Of a stretch of DNA of 64,000 nucleotides, positions 35,358-44,656 are shown piece after piece. The DNA is taken from the NCBI RefSeq assembly GCF_000300515.1, contig NZ_AMSI01000001.1:248001-312000 (forward strand), written 5' to 3'. The position numbers and the translations under genes were made by a program. The notes under the pieces are model-generated. The model had not been told where the DNA came from and did no database searches. It worked only from the letters and a program-made list of their open reading frames with translations. The number at the start of each line of letters is the position of its first letter. The stretch's first letter is position 1. This stretch comes from Nitratireductor indicus C115 (GTDB taxonomy: Bacteria; Pseudomonadota; Alphaproteobacteria; Rhizobiales; Rhizobiaceae).

Positions 35358-36359
35358 TCAAACCGTGCGGGGCAGCACGCGGTCCGGCGGCCGATGGCCG
35401 TCGAAGAAGGTGCGGATGTTGATGATCACCTTCTCGCCCATGTCGATGCGGCCTTCGATCGTCGCCGAGCCCATATGCGGCAGGATCACGATCTTGTTTG
35501 CCTTGGCGAGCTTTTGAAGCTTTGGGTTCATGGAAGGCTCGTGCTCGAACACGTCGAGCCCGGCGCCCGCGAGTTTTCCTTCATCGATGAGCCGGATAAG
35601 TGCTTCCTCGTCGACCACGTCCCCGCGCGCCGTGTTGACGAGGTAGGAGCGCGGCTGCATCAGCTCCAGACGACGGGCCGACAGAAGATGGAAAGTTGCC
35701 GGCGTCGAAGGGCAGTTGACGGAAATGATATCCATGCGCGCGAGCATCTGGTCGAGACTGTCCCAATAGGTGGCTTCCAACTCGTCCTCGATAGCCGGCG
35801 CAACGCGTTTTCGATTGTGATAGTGGATCGACAGCCCGAAAGCCTTGGCGCGCCGGGCAACAGCCGTGCCGATACGCCCCATGCCCACAATGCCAAGCCG
35901 TTTGCCCCAGATGCGGCGCCCGAGCATCCATGTGGGCGACCAGCCGGCCCATTTGCCGCCGCTTTTCAGAAGCTCCGCGCCCTCCGTCAGCCGGCGTGGC
36001 ACGGCAAGGATGAGGGCCATGGTCATGTCAGCCGTGTCCTCGTTGAGCACATTCGGCGTATTTGTGACGGCGATGCCTTTCTTGGCGGCCGCTGCCACAT
36101 CGATATTGTCGACGCCATTGCCGAAATTGGCGATCAGCTTCAGCTTTTCGCCGGCTTGTGCGATCAGCGCGGCATCGATGCGGTCGGTAATGGTGGGCAC
36201 CAGAACGTCGGCTTCCTTCATCGCAGCCACGAGTTCAGGCTGCGTCATCGGCTTGTCGTCGACGTTCAGCTTTGCGTCGAACAATTCGCGCATGCGGGTT
36301 TCGACCTGGTCCGGCAGCTTGCGGGTTATGACGACGAGAGGTTTCTTCCTGACGGTCAT
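35358..36359 (-). CDS. D-glycerate dehydrogenase/glyoxylate-hydroxypyruvate reductase
   Basis: A 333-residue 2-hydroxyacid dehydrogenase with NAD(P)-binding GIVGMGRIGTAVARRAK, and catalytic Arg (NTARGDVVDE), Glu (DVFEHEP) and His (ILPHMGSAT). It probably reduces glyoxylate or hydroxypyruvate, or oxidises D-glycerate. ATG 36359 starts the conserved KKPLVVITRKLP; upstream codons are not conserved-looking. It is convergent with the moeB-like gene, 11 nt apart. It is a different subfamily from the enzyme at 9716. Confidence 0.85.
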   Translation of the reverse strand: MTVRKKPLVVITRKLPDQVETRMRELFDAKLNVDDKPMTQPELVAAMKEADVLVPTITDRIDAALIAQAGEKLKLIANFGNGVDNIDVAAAAKKGIAVTNTPNVLNEDTADMTMALILAVPRRLTEGAELLKSGGKWAGWSPTWMLGRRIWGKRLGIVGMGRIGTAVARRAKAFGLSIHYHNRKRVAPAIEDELEATYWDSLDQMLARMDIISVNCPSTPATFHLLSARRLELMQPRSYLVNTARGDVVDEEALIRLIDEGKLAGAGLDVFEHEPSMNPKLQKLAKANKIVILPHMGSATIEGRIDMGEKVIINIRTFFDGHRPPDRVLPRTV

Positions 36360-36539
36360 GGGTTCTCCGAAATAACGCCCTGTTGATACCTCTTTAACCA
36401 AGACGCGCGACACTGCAATGCCGAGCCGGGCCGTCCTTTCTCTATCAAGTGGGACCGGCCAAGACAAAGAAAAAGGGCTGGGCAAAAGGATTGGGGACGA
36501 GGTCCCCACCACAGACACAGGGTTTCCGGGAGTTCGACG

Positions 36540-37094
36540 ATGCCGGCCTTTGCGCCTATGCGTTCATTGTTAGCCGCTTTCGCCATTGCAGTAGCCGTTG
36601 CCGCACCCGCCGCCACGCACGCCGAGGCAAACACCGAACCGAGCGTGAAGACTGGCCCGAGCGGATTGCCGCTGCCGCGTTTCGTCAGTCTCAAGTCCAG
36701 CCGCGTCAATATGCGCATCGGCCCCGGACTGAGCTATGCCATCAACTGGCGCTACATGAAGTCCGGCCTGCCGATGGAAATCATCCAGGAATATGACAAC
36801 TGGCGCCGCGTGCGGGATGCGGATGGTGCAGAAGGCTGGATCAATCAGGCACTGCTCTCAGGACGTCGCACGGGCATTGCCGCTCCCTGGTTCAAGGGCA
36901 AGCAGGCGGCCATCGATCTCTATGCCCGCCCCGACAAGGAAGCCCGCACGGTGGTTCAGGTCGAACCCGGCACAGTCGGCTCCATCAAGGCCTGCAACGG
37001 GTCGTGGTGCGAGATGGACTTCGCAGGCCACTCGGGCTGGATCGACCAGTCCCTGGTATGGGGCGCCTATCCGGGTGAGAACCTGAAGGACTGA
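36540..37094 (+). CDS. Exported SH3-domain protein
   Basis: A 184-residue protein with a Sec signal peptide (cleavage near THA-EA, about residue 28) and two bacterial SH3-like modules (SSRVNMRIGPGLSYAINWRY, about 52-110; IDLYARPDKEARTVVQVEPG, about 122-178). Such modules bind peptidoglycan or act as periplasmic scaffolds; enzymatic residues are absent. It lies between a dehydrogenase (divergent) and irr (convergent). The exact role is unknown. Confidence 0.82.
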   Translation: MPAFAPMRSLLAAFAIAVAVAAPAATHAEANTEPSVKTGPSGLPLPRFVSLKSSRVNMRIGPGLSYAINWRYMKSGLPMEIIQEYDNWRRVRDADGAEGWINQALLSGRRTGIAAPWFKGKQAAIDLYARPDKEARTVVQVEPGTVGSIKACNGSWCEMDFAGHSGWIDQSLVWGAYPGENLKD

Positions 37095-37101
37095 AGCAGT
37101 C

Positions 37102-37148
37102 GGGTTGCGCAGCAACCCTGCGCGCAGCAGATCAGGCGACTTCGCCTG
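37102..37148. repeat. Two small palindromes between the SH3 gene and irr
   Basis: GGGTTGC-gca-GCAACCC at 37102-37118, then ATCAGGCGACTTCGCCTG (inner stem CAGGCGA/TCGCCTG) at 37131-37148. The second resembles the core hairpin of the repeat family and lies just upstream of a full copy at 37155. Confidence 0.6.
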
Positions 37149-37154
37149 TCTGGG

Positions 37155-37234
37155 GCATTTTGCAGTCAGGTGGAATCACTTGACGTCTGCATAAATGCGG
37201 AAAAACAAAGAGATAGGAAACGGTGAACCGATCT
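37155..37234 (+). repeat. Composite intergenic repeat, 80-nt form
   Basis: Begins with the 44-nt palindromic core (GCATTTTGCAG; inner stem TCAGGTG/CACTTGA; CGTCTGCATAAATGC) followed by GGAAAAACAAAGAGATAG and GAAACGGTGAACCGATCT. The same order occurs on the minus strand at 63255-63353 with 19 extra nt. It lies just past the 3' end of irr. Confidence 0.9.
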
Positions 37235-37282
37235 AGCGTATCAATCTGAAAACGAATGGAGCTGCCTTATCGTGGCTGGCGA

Positions 37283-37711
37283 TCAGCGCTTTTTACGCCG
37301 CAGCCGCACCACAATATCGACATTGACGATTTCCGTGCCTTCTGGCGGGGAGGGCAGGTTCTTCACCTCCACACGCCCGGACGGAATATCGAAGACGCGG
37401 TTTTCATCCTCGATGAAGAAATGATGGTGGTCGGACACATTGGTGTCGAAATAGGTGCGCGCGCCTTCCACCTGGACGATGCGCAGCATACCGGCTTCGG
37501 TGAACTGGTGCAGCGTGTTGTAGACGGTGGCAAGGGAGACGGAATATCCGGCTTCCTGCGCTTCTTCGTGGAGGGATTCCGCAGAGATATGACGGTCGCC
37601 GGAGGCAAAAAGAAGCTCGCCCAGCGCGATGCGCTGGCGTGTCGGGCGTAAGCCCGCGCCCCGCAGCCGCTCTTCCAGCGGCGTTTCCGTCTCGTCCTGT
37701 ACAGTTCTCAA
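37283..37711 (-). CDS. irr: Iron response regulator Irr (Fur family)
   Basis: A 142-residue Fur-superfamily regulator. The winged helix contains GLRPTRQRIALGELLF and SLATVYNTLHQF; SDHHHFF is the His-rich segment of rhizobial Irr proteins that takes part in heme sensing. Irr represses or activates iron and heme genes in low iron and is degraded or inactivated by heme. The Bradyrhizobium N-terminal heme motif GCPWHD is absent, as in most other Irr proteins. It diverges from fabA, a conserved rhizobial arrangement. Confidence 0.92.
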   Translation of the reverse strand: MRTVQDETETPLEERLRGAGLRPTRQRIALGELLFASGDRHISAESLHEEAQEAGYSVSLATVYNTLHQFTEAGMLRIVQVEGARTYFDTNVSDHHHFFIEDENRVFDIPSGRVEVKNLPSPPEGTEIVNVDIVVRLRRKKR

Positions 37712-37917
37712 GGAAACCGTCCCGTCGTCCGATCCAAAGCCAAACCGCCATGCCGGCGGCCAAATTTTCCTGCTGCCATGACGCTGCCATAGCCTCCAGA
37801 CATATATTCGGTCGTACGGAAGCGATCAATAGCAGCGGATTTCAGCAAGCCAAAAGTTCAAGACCGGCCAATTTCGCACAACTGCGGTTTCCAGCGGGAA
37901 AGAAGCTGTGATAGGGA

Positions 37918-37955
37918 GGTCCGACAATCAAAATCGGACCCGGATCGAACCGGGC
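37918..37955 (+). promoter_or_regulatory. Two tandem hairpins in the fabA leader
   Basis: GGTCCGA (37918-37924) pairs with TCGGACC (37934-37940), and directly after it CCGG-ATCGAA-CCGG forms a second stem, ending about 20 nt before the fabA start. No known riboswitch is recognised; it could influence translation or mRNA stability. Confidence 0.4.
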
Positions 37956-37975
37956 CGTCGACGGGATGGCAATTG

Positions 37976-38488
37976 ATGGCGCAAACGAAGAACAGCTACG
38001 ACTACGAAGACCTTCTGGCCTGCGGCCGCGGCGAGCTTTTTGGCCCCGGCAATGCGCAGCTTCCGGCCCCGCCGATGCTGATGTTCGACCGCATCACCGA
38101 TATTCAGGAAGAGGGCGGTGAGTTCGGCAAGGGCTATGTTCGTGCCGAGCTCGACATCAAGCCCGATCTCTGGTTCTTCCCCTGTCACTTCATCGGCAAT
38201 CCGGTCATGCCGGGCTGTCTTGGCCTTGATGCCATGTGGCAGCTGACGGGCTTTTTCCTTGGCTGGCTTGGCCTGCCGGGCAAGGGCATGGCGCTGTCGA
38301 CCGGCGAGGTGAAGTTCAAGGGCATGGTCACGCCGACGGTCAAGAAGGTCGAGTACGGCGTCGATTTCAAGCGCGTCATGAAAGGGCGTCTGGTGCTCGG
38401 CATCGCCGATGGCTGGCTCAAGGCCGATGGCGAACCCATCTACAAGGCGACGGACCTCCGGGTCGGTCTGGCTCAGCAGGAAGCCTAA
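37976..38488 (+). CDS. fabA: 3-hydroxydecanoyl-ACP dehydratase/isomerase
   Basis: A 170-residue hot-dog-fold enzyme. The active-site His is in [20 protein letters not shown], with the Asp in the same segment. FabA dehydrates 3-hydroxydecanoyl-ACP and isomerises it to cis-3-decenoyl-ACP, the branch point to unsaturated fatty acids. ATG 37976 directly follows an in-frame TTG. It heads fabA-fabB-fabI. Confidence 0.96.
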   Translation: MAQTKNSYDYEDLLACGRGELFGPGNAQLPAPPMLMFDRITDIQEEGGEFGKGYVRAELDIKPDLWFFPCHFIGNPVMPGCLGLDAMWQLTGFFLGWLGLPGKGMALSTGEVKFKGMVTPTVKKVEYGVDFKRVMKGRLVLGIADGWLKADGEPIYKATDLRVGLAQQEA

Positions 38489-38534
38489 TTTCAATTCTTG
38501 ACGGGCGGCCGGAGCCCCGGCCCAAGGAGAGCAT

Positions 38535-39755
38535 ATGAGACGCGTCGTCGTTACTGGCCTGGGGATCGTTTCCTCGATCGGCAACAATGCGGACGAGGTG
38601 ACGGCCTCGCTACGTGAAGCCAAGTCTGGAATCTCCTTCTCGGACGATTTCGCCGAACACGGCTTCCGCTGCCAGGTGTGGGGTGCTCCGACGCTCGATC
38701 CGACGGAACTGGTGGATCGCCGCGCCATGCGCTTTCTCTCCAAGGGTGGAGCCTGGAACCACGTGGCGATGGAACAGGCAATTGCCGATTCCGGCCTCGA
38801 GGAAGGCGATATCACCAACGAGCGCACCGGTATCATCATGGGCTCTGGCGGCCCCTCCACCCGCACCATCGTGGAAGCCGCACAGACGACGCTTAAAAAC
38901 AGCTCGCCCAAGCGCATCGGACCGTTCGCCGTGCCGAAGGCCATGTCCTCGACCGCTTCGGCGACGCTGGCCACCTGGTTCAAGATTCACGGTGTGAACT
39001 ACTCGATCTCGTCGGCCTGCTCGACGTCGGCGCACTGCATCGGCAATGCCGCCGAGATGATCCAGTGGGGCAAGCAGGACGTCATGTTTGCCGGCGGTCA
39101 CGAAGATCTCGACTGGACCATGTCGAACCTGTTCGACGCGATGGGCGCCATGTCTTCCAAGCACAACGACACTCCGGCCACCGCCTCGCGCGCCTATGAC
39201 GTCACGCGCGACGGGTTCGTCATCGCCGGCGGCGCGGGCGTTCTGGTTCTGGAAGAGCTGGAGCACGCCAAGGCGCGCGGCGCGAAAATCTATGCCGAAC
39301 TGACGGGCTATGGCGCGACCTCGGACGGTTACGACATGGTGGCCCCCTCGGGCGAAGGCGCCGTGCGCTGCATGCGCCAGGCCCTCTCCACCGTGAAGGG
39401 CGACGTTGATTACATCAACACGCATGGCACGGCGACACCGGTGGGCGATTCGCGCGAAATCGAGGCGATCCGCACCGTTTTCGGCGACAAGGCCCCGCAC
39501 ATCGCCTCCACCAAGTCGCTTACGGGCCATTCGCTTGGTGGCGCCGGCGCACAGGAATCGATCTATTCGATCCTGATGATGCAGGCGGGTTTCATTGGCG
39601 AAAGCGCTCATATCACCGAGCTCGATCCCGAATTCGACGGCGTGCCGATTGTGCGCAAACGGATAGACAACGCCAAGATCGATACGGTTCTTTCCAATTC
39701 CTTCGGTTTCGGCGGCACCAACGCCACGCTTGTGTTTCAGCGTTACGCAGGTTGA
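38535..39755 (+). CDS. fabB: Beta-ketoacyl-ACP synthase I
   Basis: A 406-residue thiolase-fold condensing enzyme with the active Cys in [10 protein letters not shown] and two catalytic His in [13 protein letters not shown] and [11 protein letters not shown]. It elongates the unsaturated intermediate made by FabA. AAGGAG precedes ATG 38535. It is followed 4 nt later by fabI. Confidence 0.96.
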   Translation: MRRVVVTGLGIVSSIGNNADEVTASLREAKSGISFSDDFAEHGFRCQVWGAPTLDPTELVDRRAMRFLSKGGAWNHVAMEQAIADSGLEEGDITNERTGIIMGSGGPSTRTIVEAAQTTLKNSSPKRIGPFAVPKAMSSTASATLATWFKIHGVNYSISSACSTSAHCIGNAAEMIQWGKQDVMFAGGHEDLDWTMSNLFDAMGAMSSKHNDTPATASRAYDVTRDGFVIAGGAGVLVLEELEHAKARGAKIYAELTGYGATSDGYDMVAPSGEGAVRCMRQALSTVKGDVDYINTHGTATPVGDSREIEAIRTVFGDKAPHIASTKSLTGHSLGGAGAQESIYSILMMQAGFIGESAHITELDPEFDGVPIVRKRIDNAKIDTVLSNSFGFGGTNATLVFQRYAG

Positions 39756-39759
39756 GTAA

Positions 39760-40575
39760 ATGGACGCTTTGATGAAAGGGAAGCGCGGCCTCATCATGGG
39801 GGTCGCAAACGATCATTCGATCGCCTGGGGCATCGCCAGGAAGCTGGCCGATGCTGGTGCCGAGTTGGCCTTTACCTATCAGGGAGAGGCTTTCGGCCGC
39901 CGCGTCAAGCCACTCGCCGAAAGTGTCGGCTCCTCGCTTCTTTTGCCCTGCGATGTGGAAGATTCCGCATCCATCGACAGTGTCTTCGAGACACTGAAAA
40001 AGGAATGGGGATCGCTGGATTTCATCGTTCACGCGATTGGCTTCTCCGACCGCAACGAGCTCAAGGGGCTCTATGCGGACACATCGCGCGAAAACTTCAT
40101 CCGCACCATGGTGATCTCCTGCTATTCCTTCACCGAGGTGGCCCGCAAGGCTGCCGAGCTGATGACGGATGGTGGTCAGATGCTGACGCTCACCTATGCG
40201 GGTTCCGTGCGGGTGATGCCGAATTACAATGTCATGGGTGTCGCCAAGGCGGCGCTTGAGGCCAGCGTTCGTTACCTGGCGAGTGACTATGGCCCGCGCA
40301 ATATCCGCGTGAACGCCATTTCGGCCGGTCCGGTGCGCACGCTGGCGGGCGCTGGAATTTCCGATGCGCGCTACATGTTCTCCTACCAGCAGCGCAACGC
40401 GCCGCTGCGCCGCACGGTCAATATCGACGAGATCGGCGGATCGGCGCTTTATCTTCTGTCGGACCTGTCTTCCGGTGTCACTGGCGAGATCCATTATGTG
40501 GATTCGGGCTACAACACCGTTTCCATGCCTGTGATGGAAGAACTGAAGCGCATGAGCGAGGCGGCAGGGGACTAA
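39760..40575 (+). CDS. fabI: Enoyl-ACP reductase (NADH), FabI
   Basis: A 271-residue short-chain-dehydrogenase-type enzyme completing each elongation cycle. It contains GVANDHSIAWGIARKLA (nucleotide binding) and the Tyr-x6-Lys active site in NYNVMGVAKAALEAS. This is the triclosan-sensitive class. It is the third gene of the fabA-fabB-fabI unit. Confidence 0.95.
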   Translation: MDALMKGKRGLIMGVANDHSIAWGIARKLADAGAELAFTYQGEAFGRRVKPLAESVGSSLLLPCDVEDSASIDSVFETLKKEWGSLDFIVHAIGFSDRNELKGLYADTSRENFIRTMVISCYSFTEVARKAAELMTDGGQMLTLTYAGSVRVMPNYNVMGVAKAALEASVRYLASDYGPRNIRVNAISAGPVRTLAGAGISDARYMFSYQQRNAPLRRTVNIDEIGGSALYLLSDLSSGVTGEIHYVDSGYNTVSMPVMEELKRMSEAAGD

Positions 40576-40626
40576 TACGCCTGTTGCCTGTGCGATAGGC
40601 TTGTCGAGACACGAGGGTGCCGGTCG

Positions 40627-41643
40627 CTATTTCCGCGCCCACAGCACTTTGAACGTGCCATCGCGCAGCAATTCGCCATGCGCGGAAAAGTGTTTGGAAA
40701 GCATCTCCTCATAGGGCAGCGGCCGATTAGCGACTAGAAAAAGCTTCCCGCGAGGCTTTAGCGCCCTGGCCGCCGACACGATCATCTGCTGTCCCATGTC
40801 AGGTTCCGCTGCACGGCTGCGGTGAAAGGGCGGGTTCATCAAAATGGCGTCATAGCGTTCGGATACCTCTTCTCCGAGCAGGTCGTGCCAGAAGAACCGA
40901 GCAGGCATCTGTGGCGCGTGCGCCGCCATGTTGCGCCGTGCTGCTTCCAGGGAGGCGTGGTGCGCCTCGTAGAGATCGACGGACTGGATTCCCGGGCAGC
41001 GCCCGGCAGATGCTACGGAGAGGAAACCCCAGCCGGCGGCGAAATCGGCGATTTTTCCAGAAAGGTCTTCGGGCAGGCAGGAGGCGAGAAGCGCCGACCC
41101 GGCGTCAATGCCGTCGTCCGAGAAACCTCCCGCAACGGTGGCGAAGCCATCCGCCTCGCCGTTGAAATCTCCAAGCGAAGCAAGAACCGCCGCATCGGGC
41201 GCGACCGGGCGGCGAAGCCAGAAAACCACGCCATGATGCTTGGAGGCGTGGTCCTCGATGCCGAGCAATTCCTCCACGCGTTTACGCAGGCTACCGCCGC
41301 CATCCTTCTTGGCCGTGGCGGCAACGATCAAACCACCGGCCTTCGTGCGCTTGAGCGCTTCGGCCAGCCGGGCTTCGTTCTCGCGCCGGTGTCGACCGCA
41401 AAGCACGAGCGTCATGTCGTAGTTCTCGCCCGTTGCTTCAGGCGTCACTGCGAACCCGGCGCGCTCAAGCGCCAGATAATCCGGGCGAAAACCCTGCACC
41501 ATGGACAATCGGCCGGCAAAGTCTTCCGGCAGGCGCAGGCTTCCCGGCGCTCCGATGAACAGCACGCGGTCTTGTCCTGAAGGCGGTTCGACAAGGCCGC
41601 GCTCGAAGGGAAACAGCAAGGTGGGAAGTGGCGTATCGTTCAT
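40627..41643 (-). CDS. RsmC-like class I SAM methyltransferase
   Basis: A 338-residue protein: a degenerate N-terminal half and a C-terminal Rossmann-type methyltransferase (ADFAAGWGFLSVASA) with the NPPFH motif of N2-guanine methyltransferases. RsmC methylates G1207 of 16S rRNA; this is the likely role. ATG 41643 is taken; an upstream GTG at 41667 would add eight residues. It is convergent with fabI and lies downstream of pnp. Confidence 0.8.
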   Translation of the reverse strand: MNDTPLPTLLFPFERGLVEPPSGQDRVLFIGAPGSLRLPEDFAGRLSMVQGFRPDYLALERAGFAVTPEATGENYDMTLVLCGRHRRENEARLAEALKRTKAGGLIVAATAKKDGGGSLRKRVEELLGIEDHASKHHGVVFWLRRPVAPDAAVLASLGDFNGEADGFATVAGGFSDDGIDAGSALLASCLPEDLSGKIADFAAGWGFLSVASAGRCPGIQSVDLYEAHHASLEAARRNMAAHAPQMPARFFWHDLLGEEVSERYDAILMNPPFHRSRAAEPDMGQQMIVSAARALKPRGKLFLVANRPLPYEEMLSKHFSAHGELLRDGTFKVLWARK

Positions 41644-41726
41644 CGGAATATCTATGGAACTTTGCACATGGGATGCTCGGGGGCACGAAATGGCCCCGAT
41701 ACAAAAACGGGCAAATGGAGGAAGGG

Positions 41727-43883
41727 TCAGCCTTCGGCGTCCTCGTCAGCCTCTTCCTTCTTCTTCTTTTCCTGCACGATCTCCGTGCCGGTCTCCTGAT
41801 CGACGACCTTCATGGAGAGGCGCACCTTGCCGCGCTCGTCGAAGCCCATGAGCTTCACGAACACCTTGTCGCCTTCCTTCACCACATCGGTGGTCTTGGC
41901 AACGCGCTCGGATGCGAGCTGGGAGATGTGGACCAGGCCGTCACGCGGGCCGAAGAAGTTCACGAAAGCGCCGAAATCGGCGGTCTTCACGACTGTGCCC
42001 TCGTAGATCTCGCCCACTTCCGGCTCTGCCGTAATGGAATGGATCCACTTGCGCGCAGCCTCGATCTCCTTGGCATTGGAAGAGGCGATCTTCACCGTGC
42101 CGTCGTCCTCGATATTGATCTTGGCGCCGGTCTTCTCGACGATCTCGCGGATGACCTTGCCGCCGGAGCCGATCACGTCGCGGATCTTGTCGGTCGGGAT
42201 GTTCATGACCTCGATGCGCGGCGCGAATTCGCCGAGCTCGCCACGGCTTTCCGCAAGAGCCTTGCTCATCTCGCCGAGAATATGCAGACGACCGCCCTTG
42301 GCCTGTTCGAGAGCGATCTTCATGATCTCCTCGGTGATGCCGTCGATCTTGATGTCCATCTGCAACGAGGTGATGCCCTCGTCGGTGCCGGCCACCTTGA
42401 AGTCCATGTCGCCGAGGTGATCCTCATCGCCCAGAATGTCTGAGAGAACTGCGAAGCGCTCCTCTTCCTTGATCAGGCCCATGGCGATACCGGCAACCGG
42501 CTTGGCCAGCGGCACGCCCGCATCCATCAGCGCCAGCGAGGTGCCGCAGACGGTGGCCATCGAGGACGAGCCGTTGGACTCGGTGATCTCGGAGACGACG
42601 CGCAGCGTGTAGGGGAACTGATCGGAGGCCGGCAGCATCGGGTGGATGGCGCGCCAGGCAAGCTTGCCGTGGCCGATCTCGCGGCGACCGGGCGAGCCCA
42701 TGCGGCCCGTCTCGCCGACGGAGTAGGGCGGGAAGTTGTAGTGAAGGAGGAAGGATTCCTTGTAGGTGCCGGTCAGCGAGTCGATGAACTGCTCATCCTC
42801 GCCAGTACCGAGCGTGGCAACCACCAGCGCCTGCGTTTCGCCACGCGTGAACAGCGCCGAACCGTGCGTGCGGGGCAGGACGCCCACTTCCGAAACGATG
42901 GGGCGGACGGTGGAAAGGTCGCGGCCATCGATGCGGTTACCGGTATCGAGGATGTTCCAGCGGACGATCTTCGCCTGCAGGCTCTTGAAGACCGTGTTGA
43001 CCTGCTCGGTCGACCACTTGGTCTCTTCCTCGCCTTCCGGCAGGAAGGTTGCCTTCACCTTCGCCTTGGCGGCGTCAACGGCATCGTAACGCTGCTGCTT
43101 GTCGGTGATCTTGTAGGCATCGCGCAGGTCGTTCTCGACAACCTTCAGCATCTCGCCTTCGAGCTCGGAGAGGTCGGCGGCGGAGAAATCGCGCGGCTCC
43201 TTGGCCGCCACTTCGGCAAGCTTGATGATTGCGTCGATGACCGGCTGGAAGTTCTTGTGGCCGAACATGACGGCGCCGAGCATGACGTCCTCGGGCAGCT
43301 GCTGGGCTTCCGATTCCACCATGAGGACGGCTTCACCCGTACCGGCGACGACGAGGTCGAGCTTGGTCTCTTCCATCTCGTCGACATGCGGGTTGAGGAT
43401 GTATTCGCCGCCGATATAGCCGACGCGGGCCGCGCCGATCGGGCCCATGAAGGGCACGCCCGAAAGCGTGAGCGCGGCGGAGGCGGCGACCATCGACACG
43501 ATGTCCGGATCATTTTCCAGATCGTGCTGCAGAACGGTGATAATGACCTGGGTGTCGTTCTTGTAGCCGTCGACGAAGAGCGGGCGGATCGGGCGGTCGA
43601 TCAGGCGGGAGACCAGTGTCTCCTTCTCGCTCGGGCGGCCTTCACGCTTGAAATAGCCGCCGGGAATCTTGCCGGCCGCGAAGGTCTTTTCCTGGTAGTT
43701 GACGGTCAGAGGGAAAAAATCGAAGCCGGGCTTGGGCTCCTTGGCGGAGACCACGGTGGCGAGAACGACCGTCTCACCATAGGTGGCGAGAACGGCGCCG
43801 TCGGCCTGACGGGCGATCTTGCCGGTTTCCAGAACGAGCGGACGACCGCCCCATTCGATTTCGACTTTATGGTGCTTGAACAT
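41727..43883 (-). CDS. pnp: Polynucleotide phosphorylase
   Basis: A 718-residue 3'-5' phosphorolytic exoribonuclease with two RNase PH domains (first about 1-220; second with [16 protein letters not shown] and [11 protein letters not shown]), a KH domain ([19 protein letters not shown]) and an S1 domain ([11 protein letters not shown]). It degrades mRNA in the degradosome. ATG 43883 gives the canonical [13 protein letters not shown] start. The C-terminus is acidic and lysine-rich ([13 protein letters not shown]). Confidence 0.97.
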   Translation of the reverse strand: MFKHHKVEIEWGGRPLVLETGKIARQADGAVLATYGETVVLATVVSAKEPKPGFDFFPLTVNYQEKTFAAGKIPGGYFKREGRPSEKETLVSRLIDRPIRPLFVDGYKNDTQVIITVLQHDLENDPDIVSMVAASAALTLSGVPFMGPIGAARVGYIGGEYILNPHVDEMEETKLDLVVAGTGEAVLMVESEAQQLPEDVMLGAVMFGHKNFQPVIDAIIKLAEVAAKEPRDFSAADLSELEGEMLKVVENDLRDAYKITDKQQRYDAVDAAKAKVKATFLPEGEEETKWSTEQVNTVFKSLQAKIVRWNILDTGNRIDGRDLSTVRPIVSEVGVLPRTHGSALFTRGETQALVVATLGTGEDEQFIDSLTGTYKESFLLHYNFPPYSVGETGRMGSPGRREIGHGKLAWRAIHPMLPASDQFPYTLRVVSEITESNGSSSMATVCGTSLALMDAGVPLAKPVAGIAMGLIKEEERFAVLSDILGDEDHLGDMDFKVAGTDEGITSLQMDIKIDGITEEIMKIALEQAKGGRLHILGEMSKALAESRGELGEFAPRIEVMNIPTDKIRDVIGSGGKVIREIVEKTGAKINIEDDGTVKIASSNAKEIEAARKWIHSITAEPEVGEIYEGTVVKTADFGAFVNFFGPRDGLVHISQLASERVAKTTDVVKEGDKVFVKLMGFDERGKVRLSMKVVDQETGTEIVQEKKKKEEADEDAEG

Positions 43884-44196
43884 ATCTTGTCCTTTTACGC
43901 CGGAACCGCGCGCTGCGCTTGGCTGCACACGCTTCCGGACTTGGCTTCATTTTTCTGGACGAGCCACGGGCAAGACAACGGGAGGCTCGGGTTCCGGCCT
44001 TCGCCGGCCGCAAGCATCCTGCAATCCTGCCCCATGACCTGTCCGTCGGGGCCCCGGCTTTCCTGCCTTGTTTGCATGAGGTCGGCCCGACAGGGCACAT
44101 CCGGGATCATGCTTCAGGCCGGAGCCGAAGGGCATGCGCTCAGCCGCCTGCCCAAATGCAACCGGCGGACACCGCAGGTGTCCGCCGGTCAAACGC
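43884..44196 (-). other. 313-nt gap between rpsO and pnp
   Basis: No gene is supported. The only clear structure is the strong hairpin at 44161-44189 near the rpsO end. The rest is the pnp leader, the usual place for PNPase autoregulation in enterobacteria; I see no recognisable element. Confidence 0.5.
44161..44189 (-). terminator. Strong hairpin after rpsO
   Basis: ACCGGCGGACACC and GGTGTCCGCCGGT form a perfect 13-bp stem with a 3-nt loop, 8 nt beyond the rpsO stop. On the minus strand TTGCATTTGGG follows; the T run is poor, so it may be a processing or attenuation structure between rpsO and pnp. Confidence 0.65.
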
Positions 44197-44466
44197 TTAG
44201 CGCCGCAGACCGAGCTTCTCGATCAGCGTCTGATAGCGGCCTTCGTCTTTCTTCTTGAGATAGTCCAGAAGGCGGCGACGCTGCGACACGAGCTTCAGGA
44301 GACCACGACGGGAATGGTTATCCTTCTTGTGGTCCTTGAAATGCTCGGTGAGGTTCTTGATCCGCTCGCTCAGGATCGCGACCTGGACTTCCGGCGAACC
44401 GGTGTCACCCTGGGTCGTGGCGAATTCCTTGAGCAAATCCTGTTTGCGCTCTGCAGTAATCGACAT
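44197..44466 (-). CDS. rpsO: 30S ribosomal protein S15
   Basis: An 89-residue protein starting [20 protein letters not shown] and ending [12 protein letters not shown], with the S15 signature DHHSRRGL-like [20 protein letters not shown]. It binds the central domain of 16S rRNA. The ATG at 44466 gives the exact family length; the longer frame to 44559 is non-coding leader. Confidence 0.98.
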   Translation of the reverse strand: MSITAERKQDLLKEFATTQGDTGSPEVQVAILSERIKNLTEHFKDHKKDNHSRRGLLKLVSQRRRLLDYLKKKDEGRYQTLIEKLGLRR

Positions 44467-44656
44467 CGTGTTTCCTTTCTTGGAATTGTGGGAAAAGGGG
44501 ACGCCCTCAGCCGGGATGTCGTCCAGCCGGGGCCGCTTCACAATGCGGTCAAACCGCAATGTTGGCCGGCATATAAGCGAAAACGGACATAATTACCAGC
44601 CCAAACCGCGCCGCTCCCTTGCGTGGAGCCACGGCGACGGCGCCGACCATACGCCG

